Shown: one piece after another, positions 23,251-31,106 of the stretch
How positions within the stretch are numbered: the first letter of the stretch is position 1
Layout of the letters: every line of letters starts with the position of its first letter
Source: Accumulibacter sp.
Lineage (GTDB): Bacteria > Pseudomonadota > Gammaproteobacteria > Burkholderiales > Rhodocyclaceae
NCBI GenBank assembly: GCA_031266435.1
Contig: JAISAZ010000037.1
Location: 1-36,478 of the forward strand
DNA: 36,478 bases
Reading direction: 5' to 3'
Notes under the pieces: model-generated
What the model saw: the letters and a program-made list of their open reading frames with translations, nothing else
Databases searched by the model: none
Told to the model about the DNA's origin: nothing
Position numbers and translations under genes: made by a program

Positions 23251-24546
23251 TCATATTCCCATCAAACGGCGCGAGAGGCCGGAACTGATCCCGGCGTCGC
23301 GGTATTTCAGAAATTCCTCCACACGCGGGTAGCCGGCCTCGAACAGGGCTTTGGGCATGCGCGCGTCCTTTGCGGGGTAGAGCCGCCCCCCGGCGTTCTT
23401 GACGATCGCGTCGAGCTTTTCGAACAGGCGTTGCGTCCTCTCGCCCCGGCTGGGGAAATCCATCGCGAGCGTGACGCCCGGACGCGGAAAACTCATCATC
23501 CCGAGCGCGTCGCGCGCGCCGAAGGTTTTCAGTACCGCGAGGAAGGAACCTTCCTGCGCCAGGACGATCTCGTTCAGCGCGGCCTGGACGGCGTCCTTTC
23601 CGGTTTCGCGCGGAACGACGAGCTGGTATTGGAAAAATCCCGAAGGCCCGTAGATCCGGTTCCATTCGCGGATGCAGTCGAGCGGGTAGAGGAAGGCGTC
23701 GCAATGCGTGACGCTCCGTCCGGCGCGGCGTTTCCTGAATTCATAATACGCCGAGTTGAAGCAGCGCATCGCCAGCGGGTTCGCCAGGGAAAACGGCGGC
23801 GTAAACGGAACCGAGACGGCCCAGGCGCGAGGCTCGCGCTGGAAGGCTTCGACCGGATTGGCGCGCAGGAAGATTCCGCGACCGAATTTTCCAGAGAGTC
23901 CATCGACCCACGAAACCGTGTGTTCCCATTCCGCCTCGGAAGCGTCGGCGAGTTCGAAGAACTCGTCGAGGTTTTCGTAGGGGATCGTTTCCGCGTCGAG
24001 CCAGGGTCCCTTGATCGGCTTCAGGCGGATGTCGGCATCGACGATCACGCCCGTCAAGCCCATTCCGCCGACCGTCGCCGCGAACCAGTCGGGCTGAAGT
24101 TCGGGGCCGGCTTCGATCGTCTCGCCGTCGGTACGGATCAGACGGACACGGCGAACGTGGTCGCCGAAAGACCCTTCGACGTGATGGTTCTTGCCGTGAA
24201 CGTCGTTTGCGATCGCGCCACCGACGGTGATTTGCAACGTTCCCGGCGTTACCGGCAAGGTCCAGCCGCGCGGGATGAAGATTTTCTGAATCTCTTCAAG
24301 CAGAACGCCGGCCTCGCAGGTCAAAACGCCCGTCTCTTCGTCGAAGGCGATGAAGCGGTCGAGGCCGGTCGTCACCCACAACAAGCCGCCGGGGTTCAGG
24401 CAGACATCGCCGTAACTGCGCCCCATCCCGTAGGCGATTCCCGGATTTTTCCTCGACAGGATATCGCCGACGCTCCCGGCGTCGTAAAGACCGACGAGCT
24501 GATGAAAATGCGCGTCGAGCCGCCCCCACGACGAGACCGGCTTCAT
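23251..24546 (-). CDS. dprE1: FAD-linked oxidase, DprE1-like (polyprenylphosphoryl-ribose oxidase)
   Basis: DprE1 oxidises the 2'-hydroxyl of polyprenylphosphoryl-ribose, the first step of epimerisation to polyprenylphosphoryl-arabinose. The 431-residue protein shows GMGRSYGDVCLNPGG (40-54) and the diagnostic GGAIANDVHGKNHHVEGSFG, with HGKNHH at 117-122. The C-terminus aligns with mycobacterial DprE1 through SFPRPGVTLAMDFP, GGRLYPAKDAR (Lys393, equivalent to the active-site Lys) and YPRVEEF. The position of the benzothiazinone-target Cys387 appears to be Ala361. The start overlaps the gtrA stop (ATGA). The order gtrA-dprE1-dprE2 matches the mycobacterial Rv3789-Rv3790-Rv3791 cluster. Confidence 0.9.
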   Translation of the reverse strand: MKPVSSWGRLDAHFHQLVGLYDAGSVGDILSRKNPGIAYGMGRSYGDVCLNPGGLLWVTTGLDRFIAFDEETGVLTCEAGVLLEEIQKIFIPRGWTLPVTPGTLQITVGGAIANDVHGKNHHVEGSFGDHVRRVRLIRTDGETIEAGPELQPDWFAATVGGMGLTGVIVDADIRLKPIKGPWLDAETIPYENLDEFFELADASEAEWEHTVSWVDGLSGKFGRGIFLRANPVEAFQREPRAWAVSVPFTPPFSLANPLAMRCFNSAYYEFRKRRAGRSVTHCDAFLYPLDCIREWNRIYGPSGFFQYQLVVPRETGKDAVQAALNEIVLAQEGSFLAVLKTFGARDALGMMSFPRPGVTLAMDFPSRGERTQRLFEKLDAIVKNAGGRLYPAKDARMPKALFEAGYPRVEEFLKYRDAGISSGLSRRLMGI

Positions 24547-24959
24547 GCTTGCCTCACGTTGAAAACGTAACGCTTGTCGAGCCGATATTTGCTGAAATAC
24601 CCGATCGCCAGACCGATGATTGCGCCGAGGTATCGCATTTCCTTCGTCCTGAAAAAGAAATGAAAGGCCAATTCACTCCCCCAGAAAATTGCCGTCGTCG
24701 CGACGCCCGTCAAGGCGTAGAACGCGAATACTTGCCCATCGTGCGCGACACTGCGCGGCGTAAAACGGAAAATATAGCGCTTGTCGAGAAAATATTTGAC
24801 GACAAGACCGACCACCGTGCCGACGGCGATCGAAATCTGAATGCTGAATACACCGTTCCAGCAACGGACGACGGCATCCTGCGCCGCGATGTTCGCCGCC
24901 GTCGCAATTAATGCGAAAATAACATAAGCTGTCGTTTGTTTCATCGAATGCCGCGTCAT
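24543..24959 (-). CDS. GtrA-family membrane protein
   Basis: This 138-residue protein has four predicted membrane segments (TTAYVIFALIATAANIAAQD, SIAVGTVVGLVVKYFLD, YALTGVATTAIFWGSELAFHF, LGAIIGLAIGYFSKYRLD). It carries the GtrA repeats KYFLDKRYIF and KYRLDKRYVF. Such proteins are proposed to move or anchor lipid-linked sugars. The homologue beside mycobacterial dprE1 (Rv3789) is linked to arabinan assembly. The two matching KYxLDKRYxF halves are an internal repeat. ATG 24944 (MKQTTAYVIF) is an alternative start that would shorten it by five residues; neither start has a clear ribosome binding site. It is the first gene of the dpr operon. Confidence 0.85.
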   Translation of the reverse strand: MTRHSMKQTTAYVIFALIATAANIAAQDAVVRCWNGVFSIQISIAVGTVVGLVVKYFLDKRYIFRFTPRSVAHDGQVFAFYALTGVATTAIFWGSELAFHFFFRTKEMRYLGAIIGLAIGYFSKYRLDKRYVFNVRQA

Positions 24960-25031
24960 TTGACGATTTTCAACGACTTTTTATCGCTTGTGTCGCCTTT
25001 GCCGCCTTTTCACTCCGCCGACGCCAAGAGT

Positions 25032-25910
25032 ATGTACGATACCACAACACGCCGCGCCTCTCCAGCGAAAGCGCGCGCGTTTCTTCGATTGCTTCGGCCC
25101 AGGCAGTGGCTGAAAAACGCCTTCGTCCTCGCTCCGCTGATGTTTACCGCGAGCTTTCTCGACCCGGATTCCCTGTACAAGGCTTTTTTTGCGGCCTTTC
25201 TGTTTTGCCTCGTCTCGTCTTCGGTCTATATCGTCAACGACCTCCACGACGCAGAGGCGGATCGCCAGCACCCGGAGAAAGCCGCCCGCCGCCCGCTGGC
25301 CTCCGGCGCCGTCTCGAAAAAAGCGGCTTTTTGTCTTCTGGGCTTCCTCACAGCGGCGCTCGCCGCCGGATGCTTTTTCCTGCCCGACGTGGCTCCGGCG
25401 ATCGTCGCCTACGCGCTGCTCAATCTTGCCTACACCTTCGCGCTCAAGAATCTGCCCGTCGTCGACATCTTCTCGATCGCGTCGGGCTTCGTGCTGCGCG
25501 TCCTCGCCGGCGCCGACGCGCTCGACGTCCCGCTCTCGTCGTGGATGTTCATCACGAGCCTGTGCCTCGCGCTCTTCCTCGCCGCCGTCAAACGGCGCCA
25601 GGAACTCGCGCTGAGCGGCGCCGACGGAAGGGAAGTGCTCAAAAAATACTCCGTCGCGCTGATCGACCGCTACGCCGAAATGTCGGCGACCGGCGCGCTG
25701 GTTTTTTACAGCCTCTTCGTCGTCTCGTCGCGTCCTCAACTCGCGGTCACGGTTCCGCTGGTCCTCTTCGGCCTCTTCCGCTACTGGTACGTCGTCGAAA
25801 CGCTCGACGGAGGCGAATCGCCGACCGAAGCGCTGCTCTCCGACGCGACGCTTTTCCTGACGGTCCTTCTGTGGATCGTCGCGTGCGTCTGGGCGCTTTG
25901 GCCGGGCTGA
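25032..25910 (+). CDS. UbiA-family prenyltransferase, polyprenyl-phosphate phosphoribosyltransferase type
   Basis: This 292-residue integral membrane protein matches the UbiA branch that contains mycobacterial Rv3806c. That enzyme joins phosphoribosyl pyrophosphate to decaprenyl phosphate, the step before DprE1. The first Asp-rich motif is VYIVNDLHDAEADRQHPEKA (N69, D70, D73, D77), followed by RRPLASGAVS. The second acidic region is DALDVPLSSWMF and onward. About nine membrane segments follow, ending DATLFLTVLLWIVACVWALW. The start at 25032 (MYDTTTRRASPAKARAFLRL) places the usual LLRPRQWLKN near residue 20; the frame upstream to 24936 would overlap gtrA and adds no family sequence. It is divergent from the gtrA operon. 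A piece of its 3' end is duplicated at 26133. Confidence 0.87.
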   Translation: MYDTTTRRASPAKARAFLRLLRPRQWLKNAFVLAPLMFTASFLDPDSLYKAFFAAFLFCLVSSSVYIVNDLHDAEADRQHPEKAARRPLASGAVSKKAAFCLLGFLTAALAAGCFFLPDVAPAIVAYALLNLAYTFALKNLPVVDIFSIASGFVLRVLAGADALDVPLSSWMFITSLCLALFLAAVKRRQELALSGADGREVLKKYSVALIDRYAEMSATGALVFYSLFVVSSRPQLAVTVPLVLFGLFRYWYVVETLDGGESPTEALLSDATLFLTVLLWIVACVWALWPG

Positions 25911-26166
25911 CAGGAGACAGATGTCAGGAGACAGGAGACAGAGAACAGAGCGCTCGCTGACGCTCGCTTCGTGACCAGTTGTCGGTATTCAGATGTCGGA
26001 TGGGACGCTCCTTCTGATTACAGACAACTGACTACGGAGGCCGAAGGTCGCTCTCTCCTCTGATCCGCCTCTCGGGAGGAGGGAACGAATCGAAGCCTGA
26101 AGTGTCTGACTCATTGAATGCGGATTCTGGAGCGTCACGTGCGTCTGGGCGCTCCGGCCGGGCTGA
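25911..26166. repeat. Repeat block after the UbiA-type gene, with a duplicated gene end
   Basis: Heptads begin immediately after the stop codon (CAGGAGACAGATGTCAGGAG). Bases 25945-26035 are an inverted near-copy of 15027-15116. GAATCGAAGCCTGAAG and following bases to 26132 show nothing clear. From 26133 the sequence CGTCACGTGCGTCTGGGCGC repeats the last codons of the UbiA-type gene (25877 on, with one change), through its stop and into the heptads. Thus a segment of about 66 bases is present twice. Confidence 0.8.
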
Positions 26167-26305
26167 AGGACAGGAGACAGATGTCAGGAGACGGGAGACA
26201 GATGAAAACCGATCGGTGTATCAAAGATTCTTCTCCGGACGAAGGCCGCAAGAATTCTCTGTCTCCCGACATCTGTCTCCTGTCTCCTGATACCTGATCC
26301 CTGAT
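26167..26305. repeat. Heptad-repeat hairpin element, copy E, ending at the cls start codon
   Basis: The forward arm GACAGGAGACAGATGTCAGG continues to 26201 and pairs with a reverse arm at 26259-26304 (CTGTCTCCCGACATCTGTCT and onward). The core has ACCGATCGGT (26209-26218) and a variant GC palindrome (CGGACGAAGGCCG). The last heptad (CCCTGAT) supplies the AT of the ATG that starts cardiolipin synthase at 26304. Confidence 0.85.
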
Positions 26306-27719
26306 GGAATGGATCGCTCGGCATTGGGAAATCCTGGATCTCGTCCTCGTGATCCTCGGGCTGGCGATTTATATCACCGCGTCGCACACCCTGCACCAGC
26401 GCCGCCACCCTTCCGTCGCGGTGGCGTGGTTTTTCGGAATCCTCCTCGTTCCCTATTTCGTTCTTCCGCTTTTTCTGATCTTCGGCATACGCAAGATACG
26501 GATTCCCGGCGTGCGGAAAAACAGAAACCGTGCTTCGGTTCCGTCCCCGGAGAAATACACGACCGCCGCGCGTTGCCAGGAACTCGGCGAAGCGATGCGC
26601 CTGCCGGCGCCGGTCGCTTATACGCATTTCGTCCTGCACGACGACGGAACGCGCTCGCTCGATGCCTTGCGGGAAATCATCGAAGGCGCGGAACGAACGC
26701 TCGATATCTGCACCTACATCCTAGGGCACGACGCGCTGGGGAGTGAAATCGTCGAAAGACTCGAACGCCGCGCGAAAGACGGCGTCAAGGTGCGCTTACT
26801 CATCGACGGCATCGGCGCCTGGCTGGGTGGGCGCAGCTATTTGAATCGCCTGAAAAAAGCGCGCGTCGAGACGGCGCTTTTCGTCCCCCTGTTCGGCTCT
26901 TCGCTGCACGGACGGACGAATCTGCGCAATCATCGCAAGATGGTCATCGCCGACAACACGCGGCTCTGGTGCGGCGGGCGCAACCTCGCCGCCGAATATT
27001 TCGAGGGCGACCCTCGTTCTTTCCTGAAGCGCCGTCCCTGGGCAGACCTGAGCTTCGAACTGCGCGGCGAAGTCGCCCGTCAGGCGGGTCGGCAATTCGA
27101 ATACGACTGGCGCTTCGCCACCGAAAACAGCGTACCCGCCGACTTGCCGTTCTCGGCGGAAGAATCGCCGCGCATGAAGGAAAGAAAGTACGCGCAGCTC
27201 GTCGCCAGCGGCCCCGACAACCCCGACGACACGATCGCGACGCTCCTGATTTCCGCGTGCTTTACATCGCAGCGCCGGATTCTGATCGTGACGCCTTACT
27301 TCGTCCCTGATTTTTCCCTGCTGACCTCGCTTTCGCTCGCGGCGCGGCGCGGAATCGAAGTCGACCTCGTCATCCCCGCGCATTCCAACCACGGTCTCGC
27401 CGACCAAGCGCGGCACCGGCTGCTACGCGAACTCGCCGCGTCGGGAGGCCGCGTCTGGCTCTTCCCGCGGATGATTCACGCCAAGGCCGTCGTCGTCGAC
27501 GACGAACTCGCCCTGTCGGGTTCCGCCAACATCGATGGGCGGAGCCTATACCTCAATTACGAAATGATGATAGCGTTTTACGACCGCGAGACCGTGCAAA
27601 AATTCGCGGCATGGGTCGAAGCGCGCCGCGCCGAGTCGCAAGCCTACGTCGCGCGCGCGCCGGGTTTTCTCAGGGAGTTGCAGGAAGGGCTGATCCTCTG
27701 GCTCGCGTTCCAGCTATGA
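26304..27719 (+). CDS. cls: Cardiolipin synthase, phospholipase D family
   Basis: This 471-residue membrane enzyme condenses two phosphatidylglycerols to cardiolipin. The N-terminus has two membrane segments (WEILDLVLVILGLAIYITAS and VAVAWFFGILLVPYFVLPLF). Two HKD motifs form the active site: NHRKMVIADNTRLWCGGRN (H210) and MIHAKAVVVDDELALSGSAN (H392). The block LDICTYILGHDALGSEIVER and the LLIDGIGAWLG element are typical. The C-terminus ends FLRELQEGLILWLAFQL. The ATG at 26304 lies in the last unit of a heptad array, and there is no Shine-Dalgarno sequence. A downstream GTG within the first membrane segment is a weaker alternative. No phosphatidylserine-synthase features are seen. Confidence 0.92.
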   Translation: MEWIARHWEILDLVLVILGLAIYITASHTLHQRRHPSVAVAWFFGILLVPYFVLPLFLIFGIRKIRIPGVRKNRNRASVPSPEKYTTAARCQELGEAMRLPAPVAYTHFVLHDDGTRSLDALREIIEGAERTLDICTYILGHDALGSEIVERLERRAKDGVKVRLLIDGIGAWLGGRSYLNRLKKARVETALFVPLFGSSLHGRTNLRNHRKMVIADNTRLWCGGRNLAAEYFEGDPRSFLKRRPWADLSFELRGEVARQAGRQFEYDWRFATENSVPADLPFSAEESPRMKERKYAQLVASGPDNPDDTIATLLISACFTSQRRILIVTPYFVPDFSLLTSLSLAARRGIEVDLVIPAHSNHGLADQARHRLLRELAASGGRVWLFPRMIHAKAVVVDDELALSGSANIDGRSLYLNYEMMIAFYDRETVQKFAAWVEARRAESQAYVARAPGFLRELQEGLILWLAFQL

Positions 27720-28010
27720 GTTTCAGGAATCAGGGATCAGGGATCAGATGAACACCGATCGGTGTTTCAACGATCTTTCTCCGGCGGCGAAGCCGCCGCT
27801 AACTGATCTGATTCCTGTCTCCTGATCCCTGATGCCTGATATGCGCCTACGGAATCGTTGGGCTTCACATTCGTTCAGCCCAACCTATACCGCCGCTGGG
27901 CACGGCACGCCGTGCCCCTACAGGTCGGTCACTGACGGGGAAGATCGTTGAACCGCCGATCGGTTTTCATCTGATCCCTGATTCCTGACATCTGATTCCT
28001 GATCCCTGAC
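27720..28010. repeat. Heptad-repeat elements, copies F and G, between cls and mltD
   Basis: Copy F (27722-27841) has the forward arm TCAGGAATCAGGGATCAGGG, the palindrome AACACCGATCGGTGTT (27751-27766), GGCGGC-GAA-GCCGCC (27783-27797) and a reverse arm. A GTTGGGCTTCA...CAGCCCAACCTAT palindrome (27857-27888) and GGGCACGGC-AC-GCCGTGCCC (27898-27917) follow. From 27951 a half-copy in reverse (GCCGATCGGTTTTCATCTGA) ends in CCTGATCCCTGAC directly at the mltD stop codon. No gene is present. Confidence 0.85.
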
Positions 28011-29651
28011 TCAGCGCGCGAGTACGATGCGGAGGATCATCCCGGGGCGGAGTTTTGTCGGCGAAACGCGATTCCAGCGCATCAGGTCGTCGACGGCGAC
28101 GCGGTATTGCCGAGCGATCGACGTGAGCGTATCGCCCGGACGGATCGTGTAGCTCATCGTTCTTTGCATGGGCGCCGACGCGGAGGACGCGGAGGATGCG
28201 GAAGATGTGGAGGACGCGACGGATGCGGATGCGGGGCGTCGGGTCGGGAGACCGTAGGAAGCGGTCGGGCGCGGGATGACCAGGCGTTTCCCGGCGATGA
28301 TGAGGTCGCCGCGCAACTTGTTTTGATGCCGGATTTCCTTGACGGAAACGCCCGTCCGGCGCGCGATGAGCGGCAGCGTGTCGCCCCTGCGGATCGTGTA
28401 GTAGCGCCCGGTCACGAAGCCGGAATCGCGTTCGCTTTCGGGAAACTGCAAGGAGCGCGAGAGCGTTTCGTCGGTGAGCGGTTCTCCGCCCTTGTTTCCC
28501 CGGACGAGAAGGCTCAAACCCGTGCGCGGCGTGAAATTCCTCCCGATGTCGTTCGCGCGCGTCAGGTCGAAGAGCGTCATGTCGAAGCGGCGGGCGACAT
28601 CGTCGAGCGTTTCTCCCGCGCGGAGCGTGGTGAGTTGCCACGAGGCAAGCGGTTTCTTCTTTTCGATGTGTTCCCGGATGTTTTTCGCAAAAACGCCGAC
28701 CTGTCCTTCGGGAAGAAGGATCGGAGACTTTGAGACGATGACCGGCCGGTTGTGCGCGGGGTTGAGCGCAAGGAATTCCTGTTCGGAGAGTTCGGCGAAA
28801 GACGCGGCGAGTTTGACGTCGATGCTCGGCGCGAAGTCGATCGTGTCGAAATACGGCGCGTTGGGGATTTGGAGAATCTCCAGCGCGTTGAGAAGTTCGG
28901 GGTCTCTGAAAATGTTTTTCAGCGCCTGGAGCTTCGGGACGTAATTTCGCGTCTCTTCGGGCATCGAGGCGAGGCTTCGATAATCGGTGGGCAAGCCTTG
29001 ATCCTGATTCTTGGCGATGGCTTTCCCGACGGCGCCGCCGCCCCAATTGTACGAGGCCAGCGCGAGGTGCCAGTCGCCGTGGCGATCGTAGAGCGCTTCG
29101 AAAAAATTGAGCGCGGCGGATGTCGAGGCGAGAATGTCGCGCCGCTCGTCGAGCCACCAGTTTTGTTCGAGTTTGTGATACCGACCCGTCGCCGGAATGA
29201 ATTGCCACAGACCGGAGGCTTTCGAGCGCGAATACGCCATCGGGTCGTAGGCGCTTTCGACCATCGGGAGCAGCGCGAGTTCCATCGGCATTCCGCGCTT
29301 TTCGATCTCTTCGACGATATGGTAAAGGTAGGGACGGCTCCGCGCGACCATCAGCCGGAAACTGTTGGGATGACCCAGATAGATTTCCTGATGGCGGAGA
29401 ACGAGGTCGTCGTCGATGTCCGGCATCGAGAAGCCCTCGCGCATTCGCTGAAAAATGTCCGCGTGCGCAGCGTCGGAATCGGCGGCGTTCGCGGCGTCGG
29501 AGTCTGCGGGAGCCGTTTCGGCGGAGGGGGTTTTTTCAGGAGGAGGGGGTTCCAGCGTCGCGCAGGCGGACAGCCAGAGGAGCGCGAGAAGGAGCGCCGT
29601 GGCGATGGGTCTGCGCGAAAAAGGGCGGGCGGAATGAGTGCGTGCCGGCAT
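28011..29651 (-). CDS. mltD: Membrane-bound lytic murein transglycosylase D with three LysM domains
   Basis: MltD cleaves peptidoglycan glycan strands without hydrolysis, leaving anhydro-muropeptides. The 546-residue protein has a lipoprotein signal ending in LSAC (Cys30). The SLT domain is well preserved: LPMVESAYDPMAYSRSKASG (catalytic Glu132), then LWQFIPATGRYHKL and LALASYNWGGGAVGKAI. Three LysM modules follow: a divergent one near 358-400 (LTTLRAGETLDDVARRFDM), YYTIRRGDTLPLIARRTGV, and the C-terminal MSYTIRPGDTLTSIARQYRV. A Ser/Ala-rich linker separates the last two. The start at 29651 is fixed by the signal peptide. The gene stands alone, and its stop abuts a heptad array. Confidence 0.94.
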   Translation of the reverse strand: MPARTHSARPFSRRPIATALLLALLWLSACATLEPPPPEKTPSAETAPADSDAANAADSDAAHADIFQRMREGFSMPDIDDDLVLRHQEIYLGHPNSFRLMVARSRPYLYHIVEEIEKRGMPMELALLPMVESAYDPMAYSRSKASGLWQFIPATGRYHKLEQNWWLDERRDILASTSAALNFFEALYDRHGDWHLALASYNWGGGAVGKAIAKNQDQGLPTDYRSLASMPEETRNYVPKLQALKNIFRDPELLNALEILQIPNAPYFDTIDFAPSIDVKLAASFAELSEQEFLALNPAHNRPVIVSKSPILLPEGQVGVFAKNIREHIEKKKPLASWQLTTLRAGETLDDVARRFDMTLFDLTRANDIGRNFTPRTGLSLLVRGNKGGEPLTDETLSRSLQFPESERDSGFVTGRYYTIRRGDTLPLIARRTGVSVKEIRHQNKLRGDLIIAGKRLVIPRPTASYGLPTRRPASASVASSTSSASSASSASAPMQRTMSYTIRPGDTLTSIARQYRVAVDDLMRWNRVSPTKLRPGMILRIVLAR

Positions 29652-29737
29652 TCGTATGAAAATTTTTTCCCCGGATGAACCGGCGCATTATACCGGCTTT
29701 GCCGGAGGATTTCTCGTTATGCCATCCGCTTTGCCTG

Positions 29738-30310
29738 TCAAATGCAATCCTGCCACTTGACCATTCGGTCCCGCAGGTTCAGCGTTTCTCCGTCGATGAT
29801 GAAGAAGCCGTCGCCCCGCGCGTGGAAGGAACGCTTTTCTTCGCGGTCGGGGTTGTGCCACGCGCGGACGCCTTCGAGGACAAACTGGTAGGGGCCGCCG
29901 CGCGGGGGTATTTTTCTGACGACGCATTCGAGGTTGGCGAGACATTCTTCGATCAGCGGCGCGCCGCTCTCTTCGCCCAAGCGGTAGGTCAGGCCGAAAC
30001 GGGAAAACTTGTCTACGCTGGCGCCCGAACAATTACCGACGTCGACCGCGATTTCCATCAAGTCGGCGCCGGGAACCGAAACGACGCATCGGCGCGTCTT
30101 GCGCAGGATTTCGTAGCTGTGGTTCCACGGGCCGAGCATGCACCCAAGAAGCGGCGTAAAACCCATTGACATATGGCAACTGACTGTCATGATATTGGCC
30201 TTTCCTTCGCACGCGGTGCCGATCAGGAGGACGGGACCGGATTCAAACCAGGTGAAGGCGCGATCCAGCGGGAATTCACGCAAGGACGAGACAAACGATT
30301 TTTTTGGCAT
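29738..30310 (-). CDS. Flavin reductase-like FMN-binding protein
   Basis: This 190-residue protein is of the flavin reductase-like split-barrel family, which uses FMN or FAD in small redox reactions. Typical segments are GPVLLIGTACEGKANIMTVS, CHMSMGFTPLLGCMLGPWNHS (the flavin-binding part) and TRRCVVSVPGADLMEIAVDV. The C-terminal half includes PLIEECLANLECVVRKIPPRGG. The start at 30310 (MPKKSFVSSLREFPLDRAF) is preferred over 30355, because GGAG stands ten bases upstream and the extra residues look unrelated. The partner and substrate are unknown. The DUF192 gene lies 100 bases upstream on the same strand. Confidence 0.85.
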   Translation of the reverse strand: MPKKSFVSSLREFPLDRAFTWFESGPVLLIGTACEGKANIMTVSCHMSMGFTPLLGCMLGPWNHSYEILRKTRRCVVSVPGADLMEIAVDVGNCSGASVDKFSRFGLTYRLGEESGAPLIEECLANLECVVRKIPPRGGPYQFVLEGVRAWHNPDREEKRSFHARGDGFFIIDGETLNLRDRMVKWQDCI

Positions 30311-30410
30311 GATTTGTGCTCCGGTTGATGAAGCGTCAAGGGGTTGGTAGGTCAATGGTCAGTATGGCTTGGCTGCGAGAATGCGCGGTCGGGGGCGTTC
30401 GGCCAGGTTG

Positions 30411-30860
30411 TCATCGCACGCGAGGCGCTTTTTCGACGCCGCCGATCCGTGTTCCGGCGCGGATCGCTTTACTCGAAAACCATCCGAGATTCATTTCGAG
30501 CGCGTAGCGCGCGGGGCGCGCCGCGCAGTGGTTGTCGTCGGTTTGCGCGCGCATGTCCTCGATATTGATGATCGTGGCGTCCTCGTCGAGGAAAGCGACC
30601 GAAAGAGGGATGAAGGTGTTGCGCATCCACATGCAGTGTTTTCCCGCTTCGGTGAAAATGAAGAGCATCCCCCGGTTGGCGGGCATTTGCCGGCGGTGCA
30701 TCAGACCGCGTTGCCGCGTCTGCGGGTCGGCGGCGACCTCGACCTCGATCCGGTAAAAGCCCGCGTTCAGTTCGAGGAGCGGCGTTTGCGCTTGCGCGAA
30801 GGACGAAAACACGAAAAAAAGAAGCGAAAAGAACTGCGGGCGGAAATTTTTTCGATTCAT
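30411..30860 (-). CDS. DUF192 family exported protein
   Basis: From the ATG at 30860 (GGAG 11 bases upstream) the 149-residue protein has a signal peptide with core FFSLLFFVFSSFAQA. The DUF192 pattern follows: YRIEVEVAADPQTRQRGLMH, then RRQMPANRGMLFIF, the invariant CMWMRNTFIPLSVAFLDEDA, and ALEMNLGWFSSKAIRAGTRI. DUF192 proteins are small secreted barrels found in many bacteria and archaea; their function is unknown. All the usual conserved residues (RGLM, MWMRNT, VLE-like ALEMNxG) are present. Confidence 0.9.
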   Translation of the reverse strand: MNRKNFRPQFFSLLFFVFSSFAQAQTPLLELNAGFYRIEVEVAADPQTRQRGLMHRRQMPANRGMLFIFTEAGKHCMWMRNTFIPLSVAFLDEDATIINIEDMRAQTDDNHCAARPARYALEMNLGWFSSKAIRAGTRIGGVEKAPRVR

Positions 30861-31106
30861 CGGGAACTCCGGGACGTGCAAGACGGTGAAAATGGCGTTA
30901 GAATTTCAGAAAGTGTGGAAAAACGCAAGCGTCCGGGGATTTTATTCCATTTCTTGAGTGATTTGCCGCGCGCGGCGGGCGTTCGGCTACGCCGACGGCG
31001 GTTTTCTGGAGTATCGCGCGCCCCGTTTGAGTGTCAAGGACTTACAGGATATACTAAACGCGCATTTTCGGCCGATTACTGAAACGTCATGGGTTTTGAA
31101 ACGAAT

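Noticed and set aside
24936-25031. An upstream start for the UbiA-type gene
   Set aside because: It would overlap gtrA head to head and adds residues without family similarity; ATG 25032 places the conserved LRPRQWLKN normally.
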